Shown here: in pieces, positions 17,608 through 25,229 of the stretch
Position numbering within the stretch: position 1 is the first letter of the stretch
How the letters are laid out: every line of letters starts with the position of its first letter
Source of the DNA: Vibrio sp. 99-8-1
GTDB taxonomy: Bacteria > Pseudomonadota > Gammaproteobacteria > Enterobacterales > Vibrionaceae
Reading direction: 5' to 3'
NCBI RefSeq assembly: GCF_013114595.1
Contig: NZ_VTXE01000016.1
Location: 1 to 64,000, forward strand
Length of the DNA: 64,000 nucleotides
Program-made: the position numbers and the translations under genes
Notes under the pieces: model-generated
Told to the model about the DNA's origin: nothing
The model's input: the letters and a program-made list of their open reading frames with translations, nothing else
The model's database searches: none

Positions 17608-17691
17608 CAAGGCCATCAACCAACGCCACTTCGTGGCTGGACAGCCTAAAGCGCGCTTTGCGCACGGCTGCCGGTTATTGCGGCGATATGT
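17601..17691 (+). repeat. attC site 1, short type with altered R' box
   Basis: The site starts GCCTTAACAAGG and ends GGCGATATGT, about 91 bp. Internal palindromes (GCCAC TTC GTGGC) give the folded single-strand structure used by integron integrases. It resembles short non-VCR attC sites. The crossover triplet expected as GTT reads GAT here, which should reduce or abolish recombination at this site. Confidence 0.6.
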
Positions 17692-17794
17692 GTTCTTTCG
17701 TGTAGCATCGTTTTAATTAAGTGCTCTAGCTCAAGAAACTTTCAAGATGATTTCTATAATATCTTAAGATTCAGTTGGTTAAGTGGATAACAAA

Positions 17795-18043
17795 ATGAAC
17801 CGTGAACAAATCTATGACTTCATTGGTGAGCTTGCAATAGCTCTTTACTCTAAACAAATCAAAATTAGCTTATCTGCGCTAAATGCGATTTTGGCAGATA
17901 AAGGCGTTGAATATGGTAATAATCGTGGATTAGCTTCTGGAGTTGCCGCAGCATATCGTCATTGGGAGAAAAAAGATCCAGTCATCTACCATGCTATTGC
18001 GTTTACTTTTAGGGATAAAAACGGAAATGTTCCGTGGGACTAA
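17795..18043 (+). CDS. Cassette gene 2, hypothetical protein
   Basis: An 82-aa protein starts at ATG 17795, with GGAT 7 bases upstream; a GTG at 17783 is also possible. It is helical (EQIYDFIGELAIALYSKQIK) with a conserved-looking RGLASGVAAAYRHWEKKDP and ends FTFRDKNGNVPWD. It is small, soluble and of unknown function. Its stop is one base before the VCR-type attC at 18044, so it is a normal single-gene cassette. Confidence 0.75.
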   Translation: MNREQIYDFIGELAIALYSKQIKISLSALNAILADKGVEYGNNRGLASGVAAAYRHWEKKDPVIYHAIAFTFRDKNGNVPWD

Positions 18044-18173
18044 ACACATAACAATAAATTTAAGAGTGATTCACAACGCTCGGCGCTTTCATTTCAAGTC
18101 AGTTTAGTGATTATGGCACAATGGTTTAGCTAAGGTGCTAGCGTTGTTCACACCTTAATTTGGCGTTATGTGT
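18044..18173 (+). repeat. attC site 2 (VCR type)
   Basis: 130 bp. The left end ACACATAAC matches the reverse complement of the right end GTTATGTGT exactly. Inner arms also pair (AAGAGTGATTCACAACGC with GCGTTGTTCACACCTT). This is the standard Vibrio repeat architecture R''-L''...L'-R', with the GTT crossover triplet intact. Confidence 0.93.
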
Positions 18174-18185
18174 TTGGGAGGAGAA

Positions 18186-18746
18186 ATGTCAGTTTGGCAA
18201 AAAATCGCCAGTGAAGTTGAAACAAAAGTTAATAATCAAAAGCTTCACACACTAGGCGAAATGAAGAAAATAGTATCGAATAAAGATTCTGGCTTTTACT
18301 GGATTTACACAAAGATACCAGCTCAAAAGTTCCTTGATTATTCTGTTCCAGATAACTTAGTTCACATTGACTTCGCTGAATTAGCGAAAGTAAATCTTCC
18401 TTTTGAGTGGACTATCAAGCAATTTGACGACGATTATTGGTGTGTCTACAACGGTAAAGGCAAAGCTTTGCGAGATAGACTGGCGGCAGCATTTACTAAT
18501 ACTCAAGGCGCAACAGGAAAACTCGCTTTAGAGCGGTGTTTTGAGGTTGATGAGTTTCGCGTTAAGTTTGTAGTTTGTGATAGCTCGGATGAGCAGTACG
18601 GTATTAGGTGGGCATATGCGGGCATTGAGCGAGACTTAGAGAGGGTTTGGCGATTGAATAATGGTTGGCCATTTTTGTGTCGCACACAACAAACTGTTCA
18701 AGAGGGATTCGCAACGCGTGGCATTTTTACCATGCGTTTAGTTTAG
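18186..18746 (+). CDS. Cassette gene 3, hypothetical protein reading into its attC
   Basis: The start is ATG 18186 after GGGAGGAGAA, giving 186 aa; an upstream ATG at 18168 lies in the previous attC and is rejected. The protein is soluble, with SVWQKIASEVETK, GFYWIYTKIPAQKFLDY and FDDDYWCVYNGKGKALRDRL. The last 20 or so codons (QTVQEGFATRGIFTMRLV) run through the left third of attC site 3. The attC therefore encodes its C-terminus, and the native stop was probably lost or never present. No family is recognised. Confidence 0.78.
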   Translation: MSVWQKIASEVETKVNNQKLHTLGEMKKIVSNKDSGFYWIYTKIPAQKFLDYSVPDNLVHIDFAELAKVNLPFEWTIKQFDDDYWCVYNGKGKALRDRLAAAFTNTQGATGKLALERCFEVDEFRVKFVVCDSSDEQYGIRWAYAGIERDLERVWRLNNGWPFLCRTQQTVQEGFATRGIFTMRLV

Positions 18747-18809
18747 TGTTTAAGGTGGTATGCGGCGGAAGCGGTATTGCGTTGCTCACACCTTAACAGG
18801 GCGTTAGGC
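18684..18809 (+). repeat. attC site 3 (VCR type)
   Basis: 126 bp from ACACAAC to GTTAGGC. Arms CTGTTCAAGAGGGATTCGCAA and CACCTTAACAGGGCGTTAGG have the consensus VCR form, with paired inner boxes GCAACGC / GCGTTGC. The outer boxes do not match each other (ACACAAC versus GTTAGGC), as expected when the last six bases derive from a neighbouring cassette. Confidence 0.92.
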
Positions 18810-18824
18810 TTTCGGTAAGAGTTA

Positions 18825-19283
18825 ATGGAATATAAGTGTGATATCGAGTTTTTAGAACGGCGGTTGAGATTGTTAAAGTGGCTTAACTATGGGTTTATTA
18901 TCCCTTGCTTAATAGCTTTATATTTCAAACCTTCGATTTTTGTTGTAAATGGCTCCCTTACTACAGGAATTGCTATTTGTGCAGCTATTATGTATTTCTT
19001 GAGGTTTACCGATAGACACTACGACAGTGCTTTATACAACCATTGTAGTGACGTGGTTATTGTAAACAACGTCGGGGTTGAGTTTTGTAACCAAGACTCA
19101 GGCTACAACTTTAAGCGCAATCACGAAGATATTGTGTCGGTGGAATACTCAAGATTATTTGGTACTCCAAAGGTGAAGCTTCGATTAACCAACAATGAAT
19201 TCTATGATCTCGTTTGGTTTAAAGACTCGAACTCTCTTTACAATAAGCTAAAAAGTAAAGAGAGCTTGGTGAAAAAAGCCTGA
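18825..19283 (+). CDS. Cassette gene 4, membrane protein
   Basis: The 152-aa protein has two TM helices near the N-terminus (LKWLNYGFIIPCLIALYF and LTTGIAICAAIMYFLRF). A cytoplasmic beta-rich tail follows (VIVNNVGVEFCNQDSG, SVEYSRLFGTPKVKLRL) that resembles PH-like/YcxB folds of other small membrane proteins. The start ATG 18825 follows a GTAAGAG. The stop TGA overlaps the left box of attC site 4. The function is unknown; cassette membrane proteins of this size are common in Vibrio integrons. Confidence 0.78.
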   Translation: MEYKCDIEFLERRLRLLKWLNYGFIIPCLIALYFKPSIFVVNGSLTTGIAICAAIMYFLRFTDRHYDSALYNHCSDVVIVNNVGVEFCNQDSGYNFKRNHEDIVSVEYSRLFGTPKVKLRLTNNEFYDLVWFKDSNSLYNKLKSKESLVKKA

Positions 19284-19401
19284 CAAACTGTTCAAGACGG
19301 ACTGCTAACACGGGCACTTTTAGCACCAGTCGGGTGTAGTGTTTAAGGTGGTTTAGTATAGTTACGTGGTAGGTTGGCAGCCACTTAACAGGGCGTTAGG
19401 T
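19278..19401 (+). repeat. attC site 4 (VCR type)
   Basis: 124 bp from GCCTGAC to GTTAGGT, with CAAACTGTTCAAGACGGACTG on the left and CCACTTAACAGGGCG on the right. It keeps the GTT triplet. Confidence 0.92.
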
Positions 19402-19425
19402 GTTCCTCAAAAGATAGGTCATTTT

Positions 19426-19824
19426 ATGGATAGTAGAATTCCTTTACCAACAGATAATATCTATAAGTTTTACGCTTTGTTTGGACTCTTGCTTTTTGTC
19501 TTTGGGATTGGCTCAATAATATATATGAATCAATCAACCAATAATTTGGTTTACGAGATTATTGTCGAATACCATACTCTCAAAAACATCCCAGAAGAAG
19601 CACGGTCATTGGCTGAAGAAGCAACATTTCAAGTACTTGATCGAAAACTTGATGTTGCAGTCCGCGACAAAGTTTTTTATTCATCCGGTATCGGAGCAAT
19701 CATTGCTATTGGGATGTTCATGATATGGTATGGTTTTAGGGCTTGGCACACAGTAATTCAACCGATGCAAGATGAGATAACCCGTTTAAATATAAAGAAA
19801 CTGAAACAAGAAGTTGGCGAGTAG
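19426..19824 (+). CDS. Cassette gene 5, membrane protein
   Basis: The 132-aa protein starts at ATG 19426, after the attC; the frame is open back to 19366 but that part is attC. There are two TM helices (FYALFGLLLFVFGIGSIIYM near residues 15-34, and SGIGAIIAIGMFMIWYGFRA near 86-105). A loop between them is helical and charged (TLKNIPEEARSLAEEATFQV), and the C-terminal coil is basic. No family is recognised. Confidence 0.75.
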   Translation: MDSRIPLPTDNIYKFYALFGLLLFVFGIGSIIYMNQSTNNLVYEIIVEYHTLKNIPEEARSLAEEATFQVLDRKLDVAVRDKVFYSSGIGAIIAIGMFMIWYGFRAWHTVIQPMQDEITRLNIKKLKQEVGE

Positions 19825-19829
19825 TGAAC

Positions 19830-19952
19830 ACCTAACAAATTGCTTAAGAGTGACGGCTAACCTTAGGCATTTTTGGTTCGGTTTAGTCTTGCGATTACGG
19901 TGGTTTTGCTTGGGTTTCGTGGTGTTAGCCGCACCTTAGCAAGGCATTAAGT
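19830..19952 (+). repeat. attC site 5 (VCR type, A-TT crossover)
   Basis: 123 bp from ACCTAAC to ATTAAGT. Arms TTGCTTAAGAGTGACGGCTAA and TTAGCCGCACCTTAGCAAGGC pair well. The R' box reads GCATTAAGT where GTT is usual, so the conserved G at the crossover is an A. Confidence 0.88.
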
Positions 19953-19977
19953 GTCTATCAAATATGACAGAGGATGT

Positions 19978-20385
19978 ATGAACCACTGGTTGAAAATCAA
20001 AATCCCTATTGATTCTGAAGTTGATCTAAAATCAGAAATGGCTGCTCCTCAACATGTTACGGATTACTACATTCAACATGGCGATAAGCAACTTTGCTTT
20101 TGGCTGACCGACGATAGTAACCTGTTTGGTGTATCAAAGGTGTTAAGAAGTTTCTGCTGTAAGCGTGCGGATATCCACTCAATAGTATTAGAGTATGTAA
20201 AACCTGCAAAAGGGCAAGGTTGGGTATCATTGGAAGTATATGGTTTCAATAATCGCAGCATTGGATCATTAGGTAGTGCTAGATATTCAATTAAATCATT
20301 GGAATGGTTGAGTGAGGTTCAAATTGAACTTGCCAATGAATTTGGTTTTACAGTCTGTTGCCTAGAGTTAGGTTATGACACTTAA
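19978..20385 (+). CDS. Cassette gene 6, hypothetical protein
   Basis: The 135-aa soluble protein starts at ATG 19978 with AGAGGA 4 bases upstream; the in-frame GTG at 19951 lies in attC. It starts NHWLKIKIPIDSEVD and has VTDYYIQHGDKQLCFWLTDD and VLEYVKPAKGQGWVSLEVYG, suggesting an alpha/beta fold. The stop overlaps the left box of attC site 6. The function is unknown. Confidence 0.76.
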   Translation: MNHWLKIKIPIDSEVDLKSEMAAPQHVTDYYIQHGDKQLCFWLTDDSNLFGVSKVLRSFCCKRADIHSIVLEYVKPAKGQGWVSLEVYGFNNRSIGSLGSARYSIKSLEWLSEVQIELANEFGFTVCCLELGYDT

Positions 20386-20506
20386 CAAACTGCTTAAGAT
20401 GGACTGCTAACGCTCGGCAATTTTGATTCTAGTGATATAGTGTTTACGGTGGTTTGTTCAAGCAGAGTAGCTATGCGTCGTCAGCTACTTAGCAAGGACG
20501 TTACCA
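20380..20506 (+). repeat. attC site 6 (VCR type)
   Basis: 127 bp from ACTTAAC to GTTACCA, with CAAACTGCTTAAGATGGACTG on the left and CAGCTACTTAGCAAGGACG on the right. It is the last recognisable attC of the row. The following 20507-20817 has no ORF of note and no further attC, so the cassette row ends here. Confidence 0.88.
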
Positions 20507-20817
20507 AATCTGCAGTTCTAACTTGAAACTGACCACAAATGTTTCAGAGAACGATACTCTGCAATATGATGTTTAATAGATGCAAGGGACTGTCGGATTG
20601 ATTGCAATGGTGTAGTAGTTAGAGTGAAACCTATCTTAGACAGTGCCGAGTATCATTGTTGATTTAATGAAAACTAATTACAGGGCACTGACCGTTTTGT
20701 TATTTAGCGTTTGCCAAATTAAAGAATACCTATAGCGTTAATGAAGTCGTTAAAATGTAAGCGCGTCATAATGATTTGCACAACTAAATATAAATGGAGT
20801 TAAAACAGCTGCTTTAC
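20507..20817. other. Gene-free DNA between the cassette row and the catabolic cluster
   Basis: About 310 bp after the last attC with no supported ORF, RNA or terminator on either strand. It could be the remains of an emptied cassette or the old chromosomal flank. Confidence 0.4.
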
Positions 20818-21480
20818 TTATCCCTTTTTAAATTCGCGAATAAATTTATAGATAGTGTGTCGGGTAATATTTAGTTTTCCAGCAACAATAAGAACAGATT
20901 CTTTGAATTCAAAAATACCGTTGCTATATAGGATTTCACAAATTGACTTATTTCGACGTTTAGCCGTTACATGGCTAGCGTTGTCAACGGTTTCAATTGC
21001 TTGGTCAAGTGCATTTTTTATGCTCGAAGTTGGATCAGAAACAAGAACTTCACTTGCTTTTGAACTTTCATTAGGAATGGTATAACTGGCGAGGAACTCA
21101 TTGAGTGGTACAGACATGTTAATGTTAATACTGATCAGGCCAATAGGCTTACTACCGTTAGTAATTACCAGTATCGAAGACTTTAACATAGTGTCACCAA
21201 CCTCAACAAAGTAAGGTTGAACTCGGTTCTCACCTGTCGATTGATATTCAAATACAACTCGTAACGCTTTGTCTGAAATGGGATCACCTACTTTACGGTG
21301 ACTGATACCACCATTGACAATTTTTACGACGGACATTTCAACATCTTCAAGAGAGTGAACGACAACTTCGCAATGTTCACCATTTATTGACGCCACTAGA
21401 TCTGCGATATCAAAGTATTTCTCCAACACTTCTTGATCTTCTTGGTTAAAGTTAAAAGAGCGGCTTGCAGATTTGTACAT
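20818..21480 (-). CDS. YheO-type PAS/HTH transcriptional regulator
   Basis: The 220-aa protein has a YheO-like PAS domain (about 10-130, with NGEHCEVVVHSLEDVEMSVV and ILVITNGSKPIGLISININM). A C-terminal HTH_22 domain follows (about 155-218, with NGIFEFKESVLIVAGKLNIT and RHTIYKFIREFKK). Such regulators often control amino-acid or dipeptide catabolic genes next to them. It is the promoter-distal end of a minus-strand block and precedes no other gene. A 9-bp inverted repeat (21520-21557) just upstream may be its operator. The orphan HTH at 25516-25767 is clearly related to its C-terminus. Confidence 0.9.
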   Translation of the reverse strand: MYKSASRSFNFNQEDQEVLEKYFDIADLVASINGEHCEVVVHSLEDVEMSVVKIVNGGISHRKVGDPISDKALRVVFEYQSTGENRVQPYFVEVGDTMLKSSILVITNGSKPIGLISININMSVPLNEFLASYTIPNESSKASEVLVSDPTSSIKNALDQAIETVDNASHVTAKRRNKSICEILYSNGIFEFKESVLIVAGKLNITRHTIYKFIREFKKG

Positions 21481-21519
21481 GAAAATCTCCGTTTTATTGC
21501 ATTATGTTTCTATTTTCAC

Positions 21520-21557
21520 AACCACAAAATTCTAACAAATATTAAAACTTTGTGGTT
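21520..21557. promoter_or_regulatory. Inverted repeat upstream of the YheO-type gene
   Basis: AACCACAAA (21520-21528) and TTTGTGGTT (21549-21557) are perfect inverted copies 20 bp apart, 40-77 bp before the start codon. This is a plausible operator, autoregulatory or for another factor. Confidence 0.45.
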
Positions 21558-21626
21558 TGATTTGTCGAGGAAAGTAGGAGCGATTCAGTTATAGAGAATG
21601 ATATGCTGTTTTAACGCCTACAATTT

Positions 21627-21666
21627 TAAAAAGGGAGCAGTTACGTTCAGCAACTGCTCCCTTTTC
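21627..21666. terminator. Strong hairpin with A/T flanks
   Basis: AAAAGGGAGCAGTT and AACTGCTCCCTTTT form a 14-bp perfect stem around a 9-nt loop. The A-run before and short T-run after would allow termination in either direction. It lies between the regulator and the transporter and probably insulates the regulator promoter. Confidence 0.65.
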
Positions 21667-21865
21667 CTAATATTTACTTCATTAAACGACTATTATAAGT
21701 CAGATTAATTTATACATTTTGAAAGTGTTTTAGTCAGTTGAAATTAATACTCACTTTCGTAATTTCTCCCTCTATCCAGCAATTAGTGCAATTGATAGTT
21801 CGGCGAACAATGTGGCTGAATAGAAAAACCTTTAGTTGCATCAGTGGGAGATAGTCCTGAAATTA

Positions 21866-21980
21866 TTACCTATTAACAGATGCTGCTGATGCGTTTGAAA
21901 TAGGAGCCATATTATTAACAAAAACACCTCCTGAAGCAATAGTACCCGTAAGAATAATAGAATCGCTATCTAATGAAACG
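21866..21980 (-). pseudogene. Possible remnant of an aldehyde dehydrogenase-like C-terminus
   Basis: A minus-strand frame reads SLDSDSIILTGTIASGGVFV then NNMAPISNASAASVNR and a stop. The segment ASGGVFVNN resembles the ALDH motif near the C-terminus (SGGVFVN-type), but the match is short and there is no start codon. If real, a gene was lost between the regulator and the transporter. Low certainty. Confidence 0.25.
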
Positions 21981-21981
21981 C

Positions 21982-22021
21982 AAAAAAATAAGCCCCTTTC
22001 TCTATTGAGGAAGAGGCTTAT
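21982..22021 (-). terminator. Terminator of the transporter - racemase - peptidase operon
   Basis: On the minus strand ATAAGCC..CTC / GAG..GGCTTAT forms a long stem with small bulges and a 4-nt loop, followed by seven T (A-run 21982-21988 on the plus strand). It lies 19 bp after the stop of the DMT transporter. Confidence 0.85.
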
Positions 22022-22039
22022 CGGACTAACTATTTAAAC

Positions 22040-22996
22040 TTATGACTCAGTTGCGAGTTCTAAATTTTCTTCTTTGTCTTTTGCTGCAAATTTCATAAAC
22101 GCGACCATCGAGATGATAACGACAGCAATAGCAACCAAACGGATTACAGTCACTTCTTCACCTAGTGCGAATACGGCAAGAACAAATGAAGATAGAGGCA
22201 TTAAGTTAAGAGCCATACCTGTACCATCAACACCAACACGTTCCATTGCGTAGATGTAGATAAGGTAACTTGTACCTGAGATGCCCACACCAAGAATACA
22301 AATGGCTAAGATACGTAAAGGAGAACTAAATACGTTTAGTGCAGAAGAGAAGTCTGCGCCAGAAACCATCAAATACAAGCCAAAACCAAGTGATGCAAAG
22401 ATGAACTGGTGGAACATGGTTGCTACAGAACCATACTTCTCAGCAAGGATTGCGCGGCTGTATGCCGTACATGAGAAGCTAGCGGCACTTAGAAGACAGA
22501 TAAGGTGACCGATGTTGAATCCATTCGTTTCTGCTGTTGGATCCATAACCAGAATGGCAACACCAGCAAACGCACCAAGAGCCGCTCCTATTTGCATAAC
22601 AGTGAAACGTGCGTTATGACGAAGGAAACCTACTGACAGAATTAGAATAGGAATTAGACCTTGAATCACGCCATTTTCTGATGCGGTGATATAGTCAAGA
22701 GATAGGAATGATAGATAGCTGAATGCGCCTTGACCGATAATACCACAGGCTGCAGTCCAGAAAAGATCACTTCTGTTCGCCCAGCTTATTTCAAATTTTT
22801 TCTTCTTCTCCATTTTTCCACTTGCTAGGCCAATGTTGAAAACCGTGCCAAGCGTAATAAATGCAACCGTATAACGAACCCATACTAGTACCTGTGCATC
22901 CATTACTTCAAGAATAGGTGTGCCTACAATCCAAGGGATGCCCCAAAGCAAGCCAATGAAAATTGCTGCGCACCAACCTTTAACTTGATTACTCAT
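22040..22996 (-). CDS. DMT-superfamily transporter (EamA type)
   Basis: The 318-aa protein has about ten hydrophobic helices in two EamA repeats (WCAAIFIGLLWGIPWIVGTP at the start; NGVIQGLIPILILSVGFLRH mid-protein; second repeat from about 160). It begins MSNQVKGW and ends in a charged cytoplasmic tail. DMT proteins move small amino acids or metabolites across the inner membrane, often as exporters. Genes 22040-25063 run in the same direction with gaps of 75 and 45 bp, so this is the last gene of a three-gene operon with the racemase-like and M24 genes. Confidence 0.9.
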   Translation of the reverse strand: MSNQVKGWCAAIFIGLLWGIPWIVGTPILEVMDAQVLVWVRYTVAFITLGTVFNIGLASGKMEKKKKFEISWANRSDLFWTAACGIIGQGAFSYLSFLSLDYITASENGVIQGLIPILILSVGFLRHNARFTVMQIGAALGAFAGVAILVMDPTAETNGFNIGHLICLLSAASFSCTAYSRAILAEKYGSVATMFHQFIFASLGFGLYLMVSGADFSSALNVFSSPLRILAICILGVGISGTSYLIYIYAMERVGVDGTGMALNLMPLSSFVLAVFALGEEVTVIRLVAIAVVIISMVAFMKFAAKDKEENLELATES

Positions 22997-23071
22997 AATT
23001 TTATTTCTCTTTTGTTTATTGTTTATTGTTTATTGAGTGCCCATAGACAGGGCACCTGTATTATTTGTTAA

Positions 23072-23854
23072 TTACTGATTCAGCAGACGCCCATAACCTG
23101 GACAAGAAGCTTTCTTTCCAGTTAAGTGCATGGCGTGCCAGAACATAGCGGAATTGCTGCACACCACTGGAATATTAAACGTGTCTTCAATTTCCTGAAT
23201 ATGGTCAAGAACACGTAAATTGGTGCACGACATAAAGACAAGATCAGCACCAGATTCAGGCAATATTTTTTTTAAAGCCGCCAGCATTGATTCTTTAGAT
23301 ACTGTAGTGATGTTGGTGTCTTTTTCGATTCCAAGAGAACCCAGAACAACCACTTCAAACCCTGCATTGGTTAACTGTTCATATAATGGAAAATTAACAC
23401 CTGTTGGATAAGGGGAGAAAACGGCGATTTTCTTAGCACCTAAATGCTTGAATGACGCCTGAGCAGCCGTCCAAGGGTTGGTGGCAGGGATATCACCGCG
23501 ATTTTTAGTCAGTAGCTGAGATACTTTTTCTTCACCAATAATGATCGAGGCAGAAGTACACCCAAATGCCATTACGTCCATTGGCAATCCAGTTGCTATC
23601 AAGTCTGACGCATCGCTGATACCTATCTTGATTTGATCTAACGCTTCTGGAGTCATTTCACTGCTGTAGTAAACACGAGAGCTAAATACCCCAGCTTGCG
23701 TGCCTAAAAGCTTCGCCCAGTCCATCTCTAAAGAATGGTCGGTGCTTAGCTGAACTAAGCCAATATGCACACGGTCAATTCTTGGTGCTTGTTCGTGTTC
23801 TAATGGCACTTCAAACTTTTTAAATTCTTCAAATGATTTCATAAATACACTCAA
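23072..23854 (-). CDS. Asp/Glu/hydantoin racemase or maleate isomerase-like protein
   Basis: The 260-aa protein has the pseudo-symmetric racemase fold with one catalytic Cys per half: VMAFGCTSASIIIG (about residue 95) and LVFMSCTNLRVLD (about 211). GVNFPLYEQL and NIPVVCSNSAMFWHAMH are other landmarks. This family covers aspartate/glutamate racemases, arylmalonate decarboxylase and maleate cis-trans isomerase. The sequence favours the maleate isomerase/AMDase side because both Cys are in the MSCTN / FGCTS context. In this operon it may interconvert a D/L amino acid released by the M24 peptidase (inference). Confidence 0.85.
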   Translation of the reverse strand: MSVFMKSFEEFKKFEVPLEHEQAPRIDRVHIGLVQLSTDHSLEMDWAKLLGTQAGVFSSRVYYSSEMTPEALDQIKIGISDASDLIATGLPMDVMAFGCTSASIIIGEEKVSQLLTKNRGDIPATNPWTAAQASFKHLGAKKIAVFSPYPTGVNFPLYEQLTNAGFEVVVLGSLGIEKDTNITTVSKESMLAALKKILPESGADLVFMSCTNLRVLDHIQEIEDTFNIPVVCSNSAMFWHAMHLTGKKASCPGYGRLLNQ

Positions 23855-23899
23855 ATTCGGATGTCATATCCAAGGAATAATATGACTAATTATAGCGGT

Positions 23900-25063
23900 T
23901 TATTTAATGACAATTAGTTCTGGTTCAGCGCGTTCACTCAGCCACTCTGCACCATCTTCAGTGATGACAATGTTTTCTTCATGAACCATTGACTTACCAG
24001 GTGCGTATACCATTCCTGGTTCTAAAGTCATTACCATGCCGGGCTTAAGAACGGTATTATCTGTTGCGGTGTTTGATGGACGCTCTGTTAATTCCATTCC
24101 AAGACCATGGCCAAGACGACCGACGTCATTTCCTAATGCACCATTTTCTTCAAGTACTTTCCACATTGCGTTGTAAATATCAGTGGTAGTTGCACCCGGA
24201 CGAGCTGCTTCAAAACCTTTGGTTGTTGCTTCGTATGTTGCGCGGTAAGCGGCTTTGGTCTGCTCACTTGCATCTCCGAATGCCCAGTTGCGGTCGAAGT
24301 CAGAGAAGTAACCGTCACGTACAGCACCAGTATCGATGATAAGTACATCACCATGCTCAATAACACGATCGGTCGGTCCCATAATGATGCTGTCATAACC
24401 GTCAGCACCAGAGCCAGCAATGATGTATGGGCATTCGTCTGCACCTTCTAAAAGCATATCAACACGGAATTGTTTACAAATTTCTCGTTCCGTCATTCCT
24501 GTTTTTGCATATTCTGGAATCTTAGCGAAACCGACATTGGTGATACGGCAAATTTCTCTTGTTTTTTCGATTTCAGCTTGAGATTTAATTTGACGAAGTT
24601 CATGAATAGACAAAGAAACATCAACAAACTCTTTTTTAACCATTGTGGTCAACTGTAGGTAGTTGTTCACTGGCATACGCAAATGTGACTCTATTCCAAG
24701 CGTGGCACCGACACGACCATGCTTACATGGTAGAGAGTTCAGTACACTTGCGACTAGGCTGATGCCGTCGTCTTCTGGACGTGGTGACGGCCAAGTAATG
24801 ATGTTGTCAATCCAAGTACCAGCCATGCCACTTGCGCCGATTTCAGGAATAATAGCCGTTGGCTTGCCTTCTGCTGGAACCACAACAAACCAAGGACGAG
24901 TTGGGCTATGCCAGAACTGAGTGTGAAAACCAGTAAAGTAGCGCACGTTAGGTTCAGTAGTAAAAATCATCGCGTCCAGTTTTTGGTCGTGCATGATTTT
25001 TTGGGCTCTTTCAGTTCTGTTTTCAAATTCGGCTTGTTCAAAGCCTCTTTTTACAAAATTCAT
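23900..25063 (-). CDS. M24-family metallopeptidase (Xaa-Pro/ectoine-hydrolase-like)
   Basis: The 387-aa protein has a creatinase-like N-terminal domain (about 1-150) and a pita-bread peptidase domain. All five metal ligands can be seen: Asp in LIIDTGAVRDG, Asp in YFSDFDRNWAFG, His in GRLGHGLGMEL, Glu in MTLEPGMVY and Glu in MVHEENIVIT. Close families include Xaa-Pro dipeptidases and ectoine hydrolase (DoeA). It is the first gene of the operon. It presumably hydrolyses a dipeptide or amide whose product feeds the racemase and the ammonia-lyase (inference). Confidence 0.9.
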   Translation of the reverse strand: MNFVKRGFEQAEFENRTERAQKIMHDQKLDAMIFTTEPNVRYFTGFHTQFWHSPTRPWFVVVPAEGKPTAIIPEIGASGMAGTWIDNIITWPSPRPEDDGISLVASVLNSLPCKHGRVGATLGIESHLRMPVNNYLQLTTMVKKEFVDVSLSIHELRQIKSQAEIEKTREICRITNVGFAKIPEYAKTGMTEREICKQFRVDMLLEGADECPYIIAGSGADGYDSIIMGPTDRVIEHGDVLIIDTGAVRDGYFSDFDRNWAFGDASEQTKAAYRATYEATTKGFEAARPGATTTDIYNAMWKVLEENGALGNDVGRLGHGLGMELTERPSNTATDNTVLKPGMVMTLEPGMVYAPGKSMVHEENIVITEDGAEWLSERAEPELIVIK

Positions 25064-25179
25064 GATATTCCTTTTTTTTCTTATTAGATTATTTGATTAC
25101 CTTTTCAGTTAAATATAGTTAACCATATATGTAAAGATTAGAATGCTTGTATCTATTCATTATTGTGATGAAGCTCCTA

Positions 25180-25229
25180 GGGTTAACATTTGTAACCCTT
25201 GTGGTAACTTTTCGGTTACAAAATGTTAC
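25180..25229. promoter_or_regulatory. Cluster of GTTAC half-sites, possible operator
   Basis: GGGTTA-acatttg-TAACCC (25180-25198) and GTAAC-ttttcg-GTTAC (25204-25219) are two consecutive inverted repeats, with a further GTTAC at 25225-25229. They lie in the 450-bp divergent region between the M24 operon and the orphan HTH/RidA/DpaL genes, where a shared regulator would bind. The YheO-type protein is a candidate binder. Otherwise 25064-25515 holds no gene. Confidence 0.5.

Noticed and set aside
17601-20506. CRISPR array
   Set aside because: The repeated units here are attC sites of about 91-130 bp with a gene between each, not short repeats with uniform spacers. No cas gene or CRISPR-like repeat was seen anywhere in the window.
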